A stretch of 64,000 nt of DNA from Charina bottae (lineage: Eukaryota; Chordata; Lepidosauria; Squamata; Charinaidae): positions 60,109,501 through 60,173,500 of the forward strand of contig JALMGJ010000001.1 in NCBI GenBank assembly GCA_023362775.1. Direction: 5' to 3'. A program made the translations under genes and the position numbers. Positions 44,522 through 54,781 of this stretch are shown here, piece after piece (within the stretch, counting starts at the first letter, position 1; every line of letters begins with the position of its first letter). The notes under the pieces are model-generated. The model saw only the letters and a list, made by a program, of their open reading frames with translations. It did no database searches and was not told where the DNA came from.

Positions 44522-45208
44522 GCCTTCGTTCTTGTGGTATCAAGAAGACAGCCAGAATTATTTTTAAAAAGATGCATGACCATGATGAGATTTCTGAGAG
44601 GCACATGATTCAAGGACCACTGCTAGAGAGAGGCAAATTGAAATATGGCAGGGTTTTGCAAACACAATATATGTTTGATCAATAGATCAACATATCCCTA
44701 TCCTTTATTTTAACTGGTGGAATCTTGAAGCAACGGTACATGCAATGTCCCCTTCTAATCCTTTCAGTACTAACTTCTAATCCTTTCAGTAATAACAGCA
44801 GCTACAACTCTAATACAGGTTGAGTATCAGCCAGAAACATGTTTTATCAAGCCCATATAGAATAGCCAGCAACAAAACATTTCCTTCCAATAACAAGTCA
44901 TGTCTTACTAGTGCATTACCATCTCCTTTTAGCAAGGAGGGGTATCATTTCCTAGAGGTCAGGCTAAGATTGCTGAAGAGGCAAAAGGAAAGGATGTGGA
45001 AATCCACAATATACCTAATTTTGTTGGGTAACAGAAATGCTCATCACAAGCATGAAGTTTATAGATTTTGCTGCAAATAGTTTTTTGAGTTTGAAAAGAT
45101 ACAAAGTACCTCATAACTTAGTATCTCCTGTAGATATATTTAGGTGTCATCAGGTCAGGTTTGACTTCTAGTGACTGCTAAGGTATACATACATACTGTA
45201 CATACGAT
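44522..45208. other. Mostly unique DNA
   Basis: Near 45145-45185 'gtcaggtttgacttctagtg' resembles the 3' terminus of an old RTE element in reverse. Nothing else seen. Confidence 0.4.
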
Positions 45209-45321
45209 GGATGGATGGATGGATGGATGGATGGATGGATGGATGGATGGAAGGAAGGAAGGAAGGAAGGAAGGAAGGAAGGAAGGAAGGAAGGAAGGAA
45301 GGAAGGAAGGAAGGAAGGAAG
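45209..45321 (+). repeat. (GGAT)n then (GGAA)n microsatellite
   Basis: About 11 GATG/GGAT units, then about 17 GGAA units. Confidence 0.97.
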
Positions 45322-45714
45322 TCCCCCCGGGAACTTAGAAAAAGCAATATTGAATATTTTAAAAAACAGTATGTAAAAGTTTATGATAAATATTTACCTT
45401 GTATAGAAATAATAGTTAGGCTTTTCAAAAACTTAAAACCTCTGTTATGAATCAAACACTCTCATAAATGTTTTATTAGCTAATACCCTCAATGTAATGG
45501 GTCTGTGCTTTTGGCAGGCATCTTCTCCAACTGTAAAGAAATTTAAAACATTGCTGTTCTAAAGACAATAGCACAACAAAAGTTTAGTATGTCAGAAGAT
45601 GTTCCTCTGGATTCAAGTCAATTAGGACTTGAACCAGCACCAAGCAGTATAGATCCAGTAAATAACTCCTGCCTATAGGTCAGTGACAATCACTGCACCC
45701 TAGACCTATGACAA
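45322..45714. other. Unique DNA, no gene seen
   Basis: Nothing recognised. Confidence 0.4.
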
Positions 45715-46462
45715 AATTTGATGCCATCAAATTGGATTCAACTCTTGGTGACTCTATGGGCAAAAACCTTCCATCTCAGCAACCCACAACCTTTTCAGGT
45801 ATATTCCAGTGATCCTCCATTTATATCTCATGCCCAAAGTATACAAGTTTCTGCTTGTTAATCATTGCTTCAAAGGAGCAGTCTTTTTTTCCCTTGCAAT
45901 CCTGGTTTTATTATTAATTTTTCAAAATCCTTAATTCAAATTCAAATCTTCTTTCTCTCACTTTTTCCCAATATCCAGGTTCATAGCCCTACACTACCAC
46001 AGAGAAAACCATTGCTTTAACTATTTTGATCCTTGTTGTCATAGAAATATCCTTCACCCTTATCTAAATTTGTCATTGCCTTTCTCCCTTGGATTAATCT
46101 CCTCTTTACGTCTCTAGCATGCTGTCTATCTTTATCTATTACTGAGCCTCAGAAAACAAAACTGTCTACCACCTTCACTTCTTCATTGTCAAATGTAAAT
46201 TCCCTAAGCAGGATGGTTAACATTCCTTAGTTTCCTTAATAAACATTAACCCACATTTTTCACTATCCATTTTTGCTTTCCTAATGAGCTCTTCCTAAGT
46301 CTTCTAAGACCAAGTAAGTGAAAATCTATAGTCTTCTAAGTCTTCTTTACTTTCAGTTATCATATTGTGATCTGCATATTTCCAATTCTTAATGTTTGAT
46401 CTCCAATTCTGAGTCCAGCTGTCACCTCTTACATTTTACTATGCTTATATTCATCATATAGG

Positions 46463-49150
46463 TTAAATAAATTTTGTTGTTGTTTATTCGTTCAGTCGCT
46501 TCCGACTCTTCGTGACTTCATGGACCAGCCCACGCCAGAGCTTCCTGTCGGCCGTCACCATCCCCAGCTCCCCCACGGTCGAGTCTGTCACCTCCAGAAT
46601 GTCATCCATCCATCTTGCCCTTGGTCGGCCCCTCTTCCTTTTGCCTTCCACTTTCCCTAGCATCAGCTTCTTCTCCAGGGTATCCTGTCTTCTCATTATG
46701 TGGCCAAAGTACTTCAGTTTTGCCTTTAATATCATTCCCTCAAGTGAGCAGTCTGGCTTTATTTCCTGGAGTATGGACTGGTTTGATCTTCCTGCAGTCC
46801 AAGGCACTCTCAGAATTCTCCTCCAACACCACAGTTCAAAAGCATCTATCTTCCTTCGCTCAGCCTTCCTTATGGTCCAGCTCTCACAGCCATAGGTTAC
46901 TACAGGGAATACCATTGCTTTAACTATGCGGACCTTTGTTGTCAGTGTGATGTCTCTGCTCTTAACTATTTTATCAAGATTTGCCATTGCTCTCCTCCCA
47001 AGAAGTAGACGTCTTCTGATTTCCTGGCTGCAGTCAGCATCTGCAGTAATCTTTGCGCCTAGAAATACAAAGTCTGTCACTGCCTCCACTTTTTCTCCCT
47101 CTATTTGCCAGTTATCAATCAAGCTGGTTGCCATAATCTTGGTTTTTTTGAGGTTTAACTGCAACCCAGCTTTTGCACTTTCTTCTTTCACCATCGTCAT
47201 AAGGCTCCTCAACTCCTCCTCGCTTTCAGCCATCAAAGTGGTATCATCTGCATATCTAAGATTGTTAATGTTTCTTCCAGCGATTTTAACTCCAGCCTTG
47301 GATTCCTCAAGCCCAGCACGTCGCATGATGTGTTCTGCGTACAGGTTGAATAGGTAGGGTGAGAGTATACAGCCCTGCCGTACTCCTTTTCCAATCTTAA
47401 ACCAGTCCGTTGTTCCGTGCTCTGTTCTTACTGTTGCTACTTGGTCGTTATACAGATTCCTCAGGAGGCAGACAAGATGACTTGGTATCCCCATACCACC
47501 AAGAACTTGCCACAATTTGTTATGATCCACACAGTCAAAGGCTTTAGAATAGTCAATAAAACAAAAATAGATGATTTTTTGAAACTCCCTGGCTTTCTCC
47601 ATTATCCAGCGGATATTGGCAATTTGGTCTCTAGTTCCTCTGCCTTTTCTAAACCCAGCTTGTACATCTGGCAATTCTCGCTCCATGAATTGCTGGAGTC
47701 TACCTTGCAAGATCTTCAGCATTACCTTACTGGCATGTGAAATAAGTGCCACTGTTCGATAGTTTGAACATTCTTTAGTGCTTCCCTTTTTTGGTATGGG
47801 GATATAAGTTGATTTTTTCCAATCTGATGGCCATTCTTGTGTTTTCCAAATTTGCTGGCATATGGCATGCATCACCTTCACAGCATCATCTTGCAAGATT
47901 TTAAACAGTTCAGCTGGGATACCATCGTCTCCTGCTGCCTTGTTATTAGCAATGCTTCTTAAGGCCCATTCAACCTCACTCTTCAGGATGTCTGGCTCTA
48001 ACTCACTGACCACATCGTCAAAGCTATCTCCAATATTATTATTTTTCCTATACAGATCTTCCGTATATTCTTGCCACCTTTTCTTGATCTCTTCTGCTTC
48101 TGTTAGGTCCTTACCATCTTTGTTTTTGATCATACCCATTTTTGCCTGGAATTTACCTCCAATGTTTCTAATTTTCTGGAAGAGGTCTCTTGTCCTTCCT
48201 ATTCTATTGTCTTCTTCCACTTCCGCACATTGCTTGTTTAAAAATAATTCCTTATCTCTTCTGGCTAACCTCTGGAATTTTGCATTTAATTGGGCATATC
48301 TCCCCCTATCACTGTTGCCTTTTGCTTTCCTTCTTTCTTGGGCTACTTCCAGTGTCTCAGCAGACAGCCATCTTGCCTTCTTGGTTTTCTTTTTCTTTGG
48401 GACGTTTTTTGTTGCCGCCTCCTGAACAATGTTGCGAACTTCTGTCCATAGTTCTTCCGGGACCCTATCTACTAAATCTAGTCCCTTAAATCTATTCTTC
48501 ACCTCCACTGCATATTCCTTAGGAATATTAGTGAGCTCATATCTAACTGATCTGTGGGTCTTCCCTATTCTCTTTAGTCTGATTCTAAATTTTGCAATAA
48601 GAAGTTCGTGATCTGAACTACAGTCAGCTCCAGGTCTTGTTTTTACCGACTGTATAGATGTCCGCCACCTTTGGCTGCAAAGGATGTAGTCAATCTGATT
48701 TCGGTGTCGACCATCTGGTGAAGTCCATGTATAAAGTCGTCTTTTAGGTTGTTGGAAGAGAGTGTTTGTTATGCACAGTGAGTTGTCTTGGCAAAATTCT
48801 ATCAGCCTATGTCCTGCTTCATTTTGTTCTCCCAGACCATGCTTGCCTGTAATTCCAGGTGTCATCTGACTACCCACCTTAGCATTCCAGTCTCCTGTAA
48901 TGAAAATAACATCTCTTTTTGGTGTATTATCCAGTAGGTGCTGCAGATCCTCATAGAACTGATCTACTTCTGCTTCTTCAGCATCTGTGGTTGGGGCATA
49001 TATTTGGATCACTGTGATGTTAAATGGCTTACCCTGAATTCGAATTGAGATCATTCTATCGTTTTTTGGATTGTATCCAAGCACTGCTTTAGCCACTTTA
49101 TTATTAATTATGAAGGCTACTCCATTTCTTATGTGGTCCGTTAAATAAAT
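46463..49150 (-). mobile_element. RTE (BovB-like subfamily 2), 5'-truncated, nested (TSD TTAAATAAAT)
   Basis: The element covers 46473-49140 with a 10-bp duplication, TTAAATAAAT, at 46463-46472 and 49141-49150 (11 bp if the preceding G is included). The 3' end is 'gaataaacaacaacaaaa' on the minus strand. The 5' end is cut within the endonuclease. Confidence 0.92.
46484..49140 (-). CDS. RTE subfamily 2 endonuclease-RT protein, N-terminally truncated but open
   Basis: About 870 residues without a stop or frameshift, starting inside the endonuclease (KAVLGYNPKNDRMISIRIQG). Motifs: VIQIYAPTTDAEEAEVDQFY, FITGDWNAKVGSQ, NQIDYILCSQRW, GADCSSDHELLIAKF, then RT motifs AAGDDGIPAELF, FCFIDYSKAFDCVDH, GVRQGCILSPYLFNLY and NNLRYADDTTLMAES, and the C-terminal YGCESWTIRKAERRKIDAFE and ELWCWRRILRVPW. 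It differs from the BovB copy at 50.25 kb at many positions yet aligns over its whole length. The missing first ~170 residues mean it cannot act alone. The intact frame points to a recent insertion. Confidence 0.92.
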
Positions 49151-49265
49151 AGGGCAACATTAATATTTGTCTCATTCTCTTTCCTATTTTGCACCCTTCT
49201 ATTTCTCCAAATTCAATCTTTACAGCACCTTCTTTTTTATTGTAAAGGTATGCTGTGTTTAACTA

Positions 49266-50006
49266 TGTTTTAATTTAAAATAATAACCCTGCACAATATT
49301 GATCATATTGAAGAACTGAAGCAAAAAGCTACCAATGCCTTTATGACAATGATTGAAAAAAAATGTGCATATATGAGACCTATGTAATCAGTTTTACTTT
49401 GTATACTTTCACAATATGAGAAAACAGAAAAACAGATTTGGGGAGGGGAACATAAAAGCAAAAGAATGGAGAGGTTCAAATGAAATATTTCCTAGAAATG
49501 GAAATGCTGAATCAACACTGACCTCATAATTATCAGGACATACTACTGCCAAGGGATTTATAAAAATCCCACTCAGCAAATAATTGCCTTGCTGTTAGAA
49601 GATACTCAAGAGTGTTAACACACTGTCACACTCCAGAATTTAGTCAGATATTCAACATTCAATTACTCTCGCTGAGAACAGAAAAAAAGCATGATAGTTT
49701 TTCAACCACTACAGTTATGCCTCCACAAGAATTCCACTGAACATTCCTGCTAATCTCCAGCTAGAAAGGAAGGTTACAGCTGTACTTCTCTATTTCTGCA
49801 AAGAGGTTTTAAAAAAAGTAGTTGGAAATTTAAATATTATACAGAAGAAAAAATATTTTAGAAATAGCATCATTTTTTTTTAAAAAAAGACCCAACATTT
49901 AAAATAAGAACACCTATTTCTAAAAGAAATGAACAGATTAATCTACGCAATGTGAATTTTGTAAATAGGCTAAAGCAACCACCTTATTGACCCTGAAACC
50001 ACATAC
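49266..50006. other. Unique DNA, no gene seen
   Basis: Presumed intron. Nothing recognised. Confidence 0.4.
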
Positions 50007-50079
50007 CTACAGCCATAGCTGAATCATATTCCACTTTGAGTGCAGAGACAGAGCCCAGTCCTGGAGGGCGATTTATTTT
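50007..50079 (-). CDS. Host gene exon candidate 1 (unknown protein)
   Basis: On the minus strand a 24-codon open stretch ends with GTAG and a strong donor GTATGT. The peptide is KINRPPGLGSVSALKVEYDS then AMAV. Its one-base exit plus the two-base entry of the exon at 35591-35781 makes a glycine codon, so the two join in frame. The acceptor is weaker: 'ttatccttaaag' gives this start, and an alternative after 'cctccag' would start at 50060. The short length makes this the least certain of the four exons. It lies about 170 bases from the 3' end of the intact BovB. Confidence 0.42.
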
Positions 50080-50246
50080 CTTTAAGGATAATCACATTGC
50101 AACTTTAACTCTGGAAAGGCCAAAAAGTACCTGGTGGAAGTTGGGAATGACATGGTCCATAGTAATGGGCACTACCCATGATTCAGAAGGAAATATAAAA
50201 CAGCTACTGGGCTGGTCAAAATTAATTTGCCATTCTTGCCTTCTCT

Positions 50247-53200
50247 GTTGTTGTTGTTCAGTCGTTCAGTCGTGTCCGACTCTTCGTGACCTCATGGACC
50301 ATAGCACGCCAGGCCTTCCTGTCCTCCACTGTCTCTCGGAGTTTACTCAAATTCATGTTCATTACATCGGTGATGCTATCTAACCATCTCATCCTCTGCC
50401 GTCCCCTTCTCCTTTTGCCCTCAGTCTTTCCCAGCATCAGGGTCTTTTCCAGTGAGTCCTCTCTTCGCATTAGGTGGCCAAAGTATTTGAGCTTCAGCTT
50501 CAGCATCTGTCCTTCCAATGAGCAGTCAGGGTTGATTTCCTTTAGGATTGACTGGTTTGACCTCCTTGCAGTCCAAGGGACTCTCAAGAGTCTTCTCCAG
50601 CACCACAGCTCGAAAGCATCAATTCTTCGGCGCTCAGCCTTCCTTATGGTCCAACTCTCACAGCCATACATTGCTACTGGAAAAACCATAGCTTTAACTA
50701 TACGGACCTTTGTCGGCAAGGTGATGTCTCTGCTTTTTAATATGCTGTCTAGGTTTGCCATAGCTTTCCTTCCAAGGAGCAAGCGTCTTTTAATTTCATG
50801 GCTGCAGTCACCGTCTGCGGTGATCTTGGAGCCCAAGAAAATAAAATCTGTCACTGCTTCCATTTCTTCCCCTTCTATTTGCCAGGAAGTGATGGGACCA
50901 GATGCCATGATCTGGGTTTTTTTAATGTTGAGTTTCAAGCCAGCTTTTGCACTCTCCTCTTTCACCCTCATCAAGAGGCTCTTTAGTTCCTCTTCACTTT
51001 CTGCCATTAGGGTGGTATCGTCTGCATATCTGAGGTTGTTGATATTTTTCCCGGCAATCTTAACTCCGGCTTGTGATTCATCCAGCCCGGCATTTCTCAT
51101 GATGTACTCTGCATATAAGTTAAATAAGCAGGGTGATAATATACAGCCTTGTCGTACTCCTTTCCCAATTTTGAACCAGTCGGTTGTTCCATGTCCGGTT
51201 CTAACTGTTGCTTCTTGACCCACATACAGGTTTCTCAGGAGACAGGTAAGGTGGTCTGGTACTCCCATCTCTTTAAGAATTTGCCACAGTTTGTTGTGAT
51301 CCACACAATCAAAGGCTTTAGCGTAGTCAATGAAGCAGAAGTAGATGTTTTTCTGGAACTCTCTTGCTTTTTCCATGATCCAGCGAATGTTGGCAATCTG
51401 ATCTCTAGTTCCTCTGCCTCTTTGAAACCCAGCTTGCACTTCTGGTAGTTCTCGGTTCACATGCTGCTGAAGCCTAGCTTGTAGGATTTTGAGCATAACC
51501 TTGCTGGCATGTGAAATGAGTGCAATTGTACGGTAGTTTGAACATTCTTTGGCATTGCCTTTCTTTGGAATTGGAACGTAAACTGACCTTTTCCAATCCT
51601 GTGGCCACTGTTGAGTTTTCCAAATTTGTTGGCATATTGAGTGCAGCACTTTAACAGCATCATCTTTTAGGATTTTAAATAGCTCAGCTGGGATACTGTC
51701 TTCTCCGCTAGCTTTGTTGTTAGTAATGCTTCCTAAGGCCCACTTGACTTCACTCTCTAGGATGTCCGGCTCAAGGTCAGTGACCACACCATCGTATTTA
51801 TCAGGGATATTAAGATCTTTCTTGTATAGTTCTTCTGTGTATTCTTGCCACCTCTTCTTAATCTCTTCTGCTTCTGTTAGGTCCCTGCCTTTTTTGTCCT
51901 TTATCATGCCCATCTTTGCACAAAACGTTCCCTTGATATCTCCGATTTTCTTGAAGAGATCTCTAGTCTTCCCCATTCTATTGTTTTCCTCGATTTCTTT
52001 GCATTGTTCATTTAAGAAGGCCTTCTTATCTCTCCTTGCTATTCTCTGGAATTCTGCATTCAGTTGTTTATATCTTTCCCTTTCTCCCTTGCCTTTTGCT
52101 TCCCTTCTTTCCTCAGCTATTTGTAAAGCCTCATCAGTCAGCCACTTTGCTTTCTTGCATTTCTTTTTCTTTGGGATGGTTTTAGTTGCTGCCTCCTGTA
52201 CAATGTTACGAACCTCCATCCATAGTTCTTCAGGCACTCTGTCTACCAGATCTAATCCTTTAAATCTATTCCTCACTTCCACTGTATATTCATAAGGGAT
52301 ATGATTTAGGTCATACCTGATTGGTCTAGTGGTTTTTTCTACATTCTTCAATTTAAGCCTAAATTTTGCAATAAGAAGCTCATGATCTGAGCCACAGTCA
52401 GCTCCAGGTCTTGTTTTTGCTGATTGTATAGAGCTTCTCCATCTTTGGCTGCAAAGTATATAATCAATCTGATTTCGGTATTGACCATCTGGTGATGTCC
52501 ATGTGTAGAGTCGTCTCTTGTGTTGTTGGAAAAGAGTGTTTGCTATGACCAGCGTGTTCTCTTGACAAAACTCTATTAGCCTTTGCCCTGCTTCATTTTG
52601 TACTCCGAGGCCGAACTTGCCTGTTATTCCGGTTATTTTTTGACTTCCTACCTTAGCATTCCAGTCCCCTATGATGAAAAGGACATCTTTTTTTGGTGTT
52701 AGTTCTAGAAGGTGTTGTAGGTCTTCATAGAACCGGTCAACTTCAGCTTCTTTGGCATCAGTGGTTGGGGCATAGACTTGGATCACTGTGATGTTGAATG
52801 GTTTGCCTTGGATTCGAACTGAAAGCATTCTGTCGTTTTTGAGGTTGTACCCCAGTACTGCCTTTCCTACTCTTTTATTGACTATGAGAGCTACTCCATT
52901 TCTTCTAAGGGATTCTTGCCCACAGTAGTATATATAATGGTCTCCTGAATTAAATTCGCCCATTCCTGTCCATTTTAGTTCGCTGATTCCCAATATGTCG
53001 ATGTTCAATCTTGTCATCTCATGTTTGACCACATCCAGCTTACCTTGATTCATAGTTCTTACATTCCAGGTTCCTATGCAATATTGTTCTTTACAGCATC
53101 GGACTTTCCTTCCACTTCCAGACACATCCACAACTGAGCGTCCTTTCGGCTTTGGCCCAGCCGTTTCACACTTTCTGGAGCTACTCGGAATTGCCCTCCG

Positions 53201-53465
53201 CTCTTCCCCAGTAGCATTTTGGACACCTTCCGACCTGAGGGGCTCATCTTCCGGCGTCATATCTTTTAGCCTTTTGATACTGTCCATGGGTTTTCTTGGC
53301 AAGGATACTGGAGTGGTTTGCCATTTCCTCCTCCAGTGGACCACGTTTTGTCAGAACTCTCCATCATGACCTGTTCTTCTTGACCTGACTTCATTGAGTT
53401 ACGCAAGCCCCTTCGCCACGACAAGGCAGTGATCCATGAAGGGATCTCTGTAGTAGGTAGCAAGT
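50247..53465 (-). mobile_element. BovB (RTE-clade) LINE, copy B, nearly full length with intact ORF
   Basis: On the minus strand it runs from a 5' region ('tgccttgtcgtggcgaaggg', near 53420) through one long frame to 'gactgaacaacaacaacag'. The 5' leader has the conserved BovB stretch that, in another frame, reads ESSDKTWSTGGGNGKPLQYP. No convincing target-site duplication was found, partly because the exact 5' end is unclear. Confidence 0.95.
50258..53287 (-). CDS. BovB endonuclease-reverse transcriptase, intact
   Basis: An uninterrupted frame extends to 53344. The first plausible ATG, heading MDSIKRLKDM, is at 53287, giving about 1009 residues. Domain order: short basic leader (AGPKPKGRSVVDVSGSGRKV); endonuclease with CIGTWNVRTMNQG, LGISELKWTGMGEF, NVVQ-type YAPTTDAKEAEVDR and IIGDWNAKVGSQ, ending GADCGSDHELLIAKF; charged linker; reverse transcriptase with NNKASGEDSIPAELF, FCFIDYAKAFDCVDH, GVRQGCILSPCLF and LRYADDTTLMAESEE; C-terminal domain with YGCESWTIRKAERRRIDAF and LKYFGHLMRREDSLEKTLML. 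All catalytic motifs that I can identify are present. It nicks target DNA and reverse-transcribes the element RNA, and it could still be active. Confidence 0.95.
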   Translation of the reverse strand: MDSIKRLKDMTPEDEPLRSEGVQNATGEERRAIPSSSRKCETAGPKPKGRSVVDVSGSGRKVRCCKEQYCIGTWNVRTMNQGKLDVVKHEMTRLNIDILGISELKWTGMGEFNSGDHYIYYCGQESLRRNGVALIVNKRVGKAVLGYNLKNDRMLSVRIQGKPFNITVIQVYAPTTDAKEAEVDRFYEDLQHLLELTPKKDVLFIIGDWNAKVGSQKITGITGKFGLGVQNEAGQRLIEFCQENTLVIANTLFQQHKRRLYTWTSPDGQYRNQIDYILCSQRWRSSIQSAKTRPGADCGSDHELLIAKFRLKLKNVEKTTRPIRYDLNHIPYEYTVEVRNRFKGLDLVDRVPEELWMEVRNIVQEAATKTIPKKKKCKKAKWLTDEALQIAEERREAKGKGERERYKQLNAEFQRIARRDKKAFLNEQCKEIEENNRMGKTRDLFKKIGDIKGTFCAKMGMIKDKKGRDLTEAEEIKKRWQEYTEELYKKDLNIPDKYDGVVTDLEPDILESEVKWALGSITNNKASGEDSIPAELFKILKDDAVKVLHSICQQIWKTQQWPQDWKRSVYVPIPKKGNAKECSNYRTIALISHASKVMLKILQARLQQHVNRELPEVQAGFQRGRGTRDQIANIRWIMEKAREFQKNIYFCFIDYAKAFDCVDHNKLWQILKEMGVPDHLTCLLRNLYVGQEATVRTGHGTTDWFKIGKGVRQGCILSPCLFNLYAEYIMRNAGLDESQAGVKIAGKNINNLRYADDTTLMAESEEELKSLLMRVKEESAKAGLKLNIKKTQIMASGPITSWQIEGEEMEAVTDFIFLGSKITADGDCSHEIKRRLLLGRKAMANLDSILKSRDITLPTKVRIVKAMVFPVAMYGCESWTIRKAERRRIDAFELWCWRRLLRVPWTARRSNQSILKEINPDCSLEGQMLKLKLKYFGHLMRREDSLEKTLMLGKTEGKRRRGRQRMRWLDSITDVMNMNLSKLRETVEDRKAWRAMVHEVTKSRTRLND

Positions 53466-54445
53466 TAAAAAAAAACCCGATAGTGTGTGTGACAGAAGGT
53501 GCAGCTAAGCATTGTCTGTTATCCTGCCATGTGGCAGAAAAGCTTTGCCTGAAGGTGATAAGCTGAGGCCTGGGAATGTACAAAAATGAAATAGATATGG
53601 TTTCCATGTATACACAATTTTTCTCACAATCTTTGAGAAAGGAAGTAAAAAACTGGCTGATCAGCTGGCAGAAAAGGAGTAGCTGGAGTTTTTGAGAACA
53701 GATGATGGCTAGCAAACCAAGATGGATTTAGATTCCTTTGACTGTTGAAGATGAGCTTCTTCCAGGGTGAATCAAGATCACTGAAGAGTTCCAATGATAG
53801 GAGAATCATCAAAGATGGGGGAGATCCAGATGTCAGCAGATCATGCCTCTCTGACCAGAGGAAGATCAGAAGAAAGGAGACCAGCATCCTGCCAGTCTGA
53901 GTGACTGCTAGTTAAGTGAAAATAAAGGGAAGCAGGGATTTAGGGACAGCTGAGGCCTAAGTTAGACATTGCGTCTTTAGAAGGAACACTACATGGCAAG
54001 CAAGGAAATTGTTAACATAGGAATGATTTAGTGTTTTGTTTTTTTATTGCATATGAAACTCTTTCATAGCTGAAGTTTTAAGAGGGAGTTGAGAGGGGAA
54101 GATGGTTTTGCATCCACTTGAGCTAAAATGCTGCTTGAATTAGCCTTGCACAGCTAAATGAGAAACCAATGCTTTCTACCTTGGACTGTTACAAATGAAA
54201 AGGGGGAAAAGTACTCAAGAAAGTTCTGCATGCTGGAGTTCGGTTGGATCTTGAAAAGCCAACCTCTCCCATGCCCCAAAAAGAAGCTTTGTGATACGGA
54301 TATTTGTAAATTACTCTTTTTCTTCACTTCACTTTCACACTGTTGAACTATTGCCAGCATTACACAGGATTCATCAGAACATTCAAAGGATTGCTTAGTA
54401 AGGAGAACCATGCTAGAAAAAAATATCATGGTATATATACATTTC
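53466..54445. other. Unique DNA, no gene seen
   Basis: Several short frames without domain character. Nothing recognised. Confidence 0.4.
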
Positions 54446-54781
54446 TGTCAGCCCTTTGAGGTAGTATAAGTCAGGAAACAGACTCCATGCATTTGTGTCC
54501 TGTCCTGTCCTAAGACCCGATGCAGGAAGGTGTGAAATATATACTTTATTTACAATTAAACACAATCTCTCTCAAATAAATGACACGTGGTGCTCATGGA
54601 CTCGGTGGTGCGCCATGCTCAGTTCCACTGGGCACAAACGCGGGCAGCCACCATGTGGCTACAAAGCAAGGCTCTGGTGCAGGGCTGGGTGAGGTTCCAA
54701 TGTGAGGCTTGGAGTGGCAGTGGTGGGGCTATTGTTACTGTCCCTTCCTCTTCCGAATCGGACTCAGCCTCCATCCTAACA
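54446..54781 (-). mobile_element. 3' LTR of Ty3/Gypsy element
   Basis: On the minus strand it begins TGTTAGGATGG and ends GGGCTGACA (TG...CA). It is immediately preceded by a G-rich polypurine tract (TGTGGGGGGGATAG) as expected for a 3' LTR. A polyadenylation signal is visible in 'gtaaataaagta' near 54545. No matching 5' LTR was found, so the target-site duplication cannot be checked. Confidence 0.82.

Larger units (their letters stand above)
45715..49265 (-). mobile_element. Old RTE-clade LINE, split by a younger RTE
   Basis: The outer parts are 45715-46462 and 49151-49265. In reverse, 'accattgctttaactatttt' and 'tcattgcctttctccc' parallel the younger RTE, and the 3' end is 'ttggattcaactcttggtga'. 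Right of the insertion the RT motif-B region resumes ('agggcaacattaatatttgt' parallels the stretch that reads KGVRQGCILSP in the young copy). It is heavily decayed with no open frame. Confidence 0.75.

Noticed and set aside
45209..45321. Repeat array that might be read as CRISPR-like.
   Set aside because: Pure tetranucleotide tandem repeat without spacers.
50240..53480. Target-site duplication for the intact BovB.
   Set aside because: No repeat of useful length was found on both sides; the 5' boundary is uncertain.
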